Source: Belnapia sp.
Lineage (GTDB): Bacteria > Pseudomonadota > Alphaproteobacteria > Acetobacterales > Acetobacteraceae
DNA: 5,964 bases
Assembly (NCBI GenBank): GCA_028291445.1
Contig: JAQGIA010000146.1
Span: forward strand, 1-5,964
Reading direction: 5' to 3'
Shown here: positions 5,636 to 5,964 of the stretch, in pieces
Numbering within the stretch: position 1 is the stretch's first letter
Layout of the letters: every line of letters starts with the position of its first letter
Translations under genes and position numbers: made by a program
The notes under the pieces: generated by a model
Told to the model about the DNA's origin: nothing
What the model saw: only the letters and a program-made list of their open reading frames with translations
Database searches by the model: none

Positions 5636-5964
5636 ATGGAGATCCGCAGCGTCTGCGTTGCCGGGGGCGGGGTCATGGGGCTCGGCATCCTGCGCGGCTT
5701 CGCCGCCCAGGGGGTCGAGTGCTGGCTGCTCAGCCGTGACCCCGAGACGCCGAAGCCCGGCCTGCCGGAGGGGGTGCGGCGGATCGGCGCCGCCGACGGG
5801 CCGCCGCCCGACCTCCTCATCGAGAGCATCCCCGAGGATCTGGTGCTCAAGCAGGAATTCCTGGCTCGCGTCGAGGCAGCCTGGGGCGGCGCCACATACA
5901 TCGCCTCGAATACCTCCGTGCTGCCCTTGCAGGTGCTGGCGGATGGGCTGCGCTTTCCGGAGCG
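5636..5964 (+). CDS. 3-hydroxyacyl-CoA dehydrogenase-like NAD(P)-binding protein, 3' end cut by window edge
   Basis: The 109 complete codons visible encode an N-terminal Rossmann domain. GGGVMG (10-15) is the dinucleotide-binding glycine motif, DLLIESIPEDLVLKQEFLARVE (59-80) matches the beta-strand and helix of the 3-hydroxyacyl-CoA dehydrogenase family, and IASNTS (89-94) is its conserved active-site-side motif. ATG 5636 is preceded by GGGGAGGG (5622-5629) at good spacing. Two features are unusual. The helical segment normally inserted between the second and third strands is nearly absent, with only about 24 residues between SRD (33-35) and DLLIE. The end of the second strand reads LLSRD rather than the usual acidic LxD. 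These point to a divergent member, perhaps acting on a non-CoA hydroxy-acid and possibly preferring NADP. The C-terminal catalytic domain is outside the window, so the substrate cannot be judged. It is divergent from the ATC-hydrolase-family gene with a 55-bp gap. Confidence 0.85.
   Translation, partial: MEIRSVCVAGGGVMGLGILRGFAAQGVECWLLSRDPETPKPGLPEGVRRIGAADGPPPDLLIESIPEDLVLKQEFLARVEAAWGGATYIASNTSVLPLQVLADGLRFPE

Noticed and set aside
5581..5901. Upstream extension of the ATC-hydrolase-family gene on the minus strand to 5901
   Set aside because: It is antisense to the conserved Rossmann motifs of the dehydrogenase gene, and the family-like N-terminus begins at 5580.

Overview
The window is very GC-rich and gene-dense, with Shine-Dalgarno-led starts, tight operon spacing and gene families typical of soil or environmental Alphaproteobacteria. 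An Acetobacteraceae/Roseomonas-like host is my guess from composition and content; no rRNA or marker gene is present to prove it. I see no mobile element, CRISPR array, tRNA or rRNA.

Layout, left to right: (1) the N-terminal part of a DUF6817 (HD-like) protein on the minus strand, running off the left edge (1-476). (2) A 241-bp divergent intergenic region (477-717) holding a textbook sigma-54 (RpoN) -24/-12 promoter at 595-611, an NtrC-like palindrome about 100 bp upstream of the predicted transcription start, and a GC-rich hairpin that abuts the Shine-Dalgarno of the next gene. (3) A four-gene plus-strand operon: a Tat-exported substrate-binding protein (718-1782), an inner-membrane permease (1793-2698), an ATPase (2688-3515) and a cytoplasmic metal-dependent amidohydrolase/deaminase of the 8-oxoguanine deaminase/chlorohydrolase type (3568-5109). 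(4) A convergent minus-strand gene of the L-2-amino-thiazoline-4-carboxylate (ATC) hydrolase family (5119-5580), separated from the amidohydrolase by only 9 bp. (5) A divergent 3-hydroxyacyl-CoA dehydrogenase-like NAD(P)-binding protein, cut by the right edge (5636-5964).

Reading the parts together: a NitT/TauT-type (SsuA/ThiY-like) ABC importer is co-transcribed with an amidohydrolase and driven by a sigma-54 promoter with a plausible NtrC site. This looks like a nitrogen-limitation-induced system that imports a small nitrogenous, probably heterocyclic or amidine-like, compound and hydrolyses or deaminates it in the cytoplasm. The neighbouring ATC-hydrolase-family gene may add a second ring-opening step, but it is on the opposite strand and its membership in the pathway is only suggested by proximity. 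The substrate cannot be read from the sequence. The regulatory logic and the enzyme pairing are the most interesting parts of the window.
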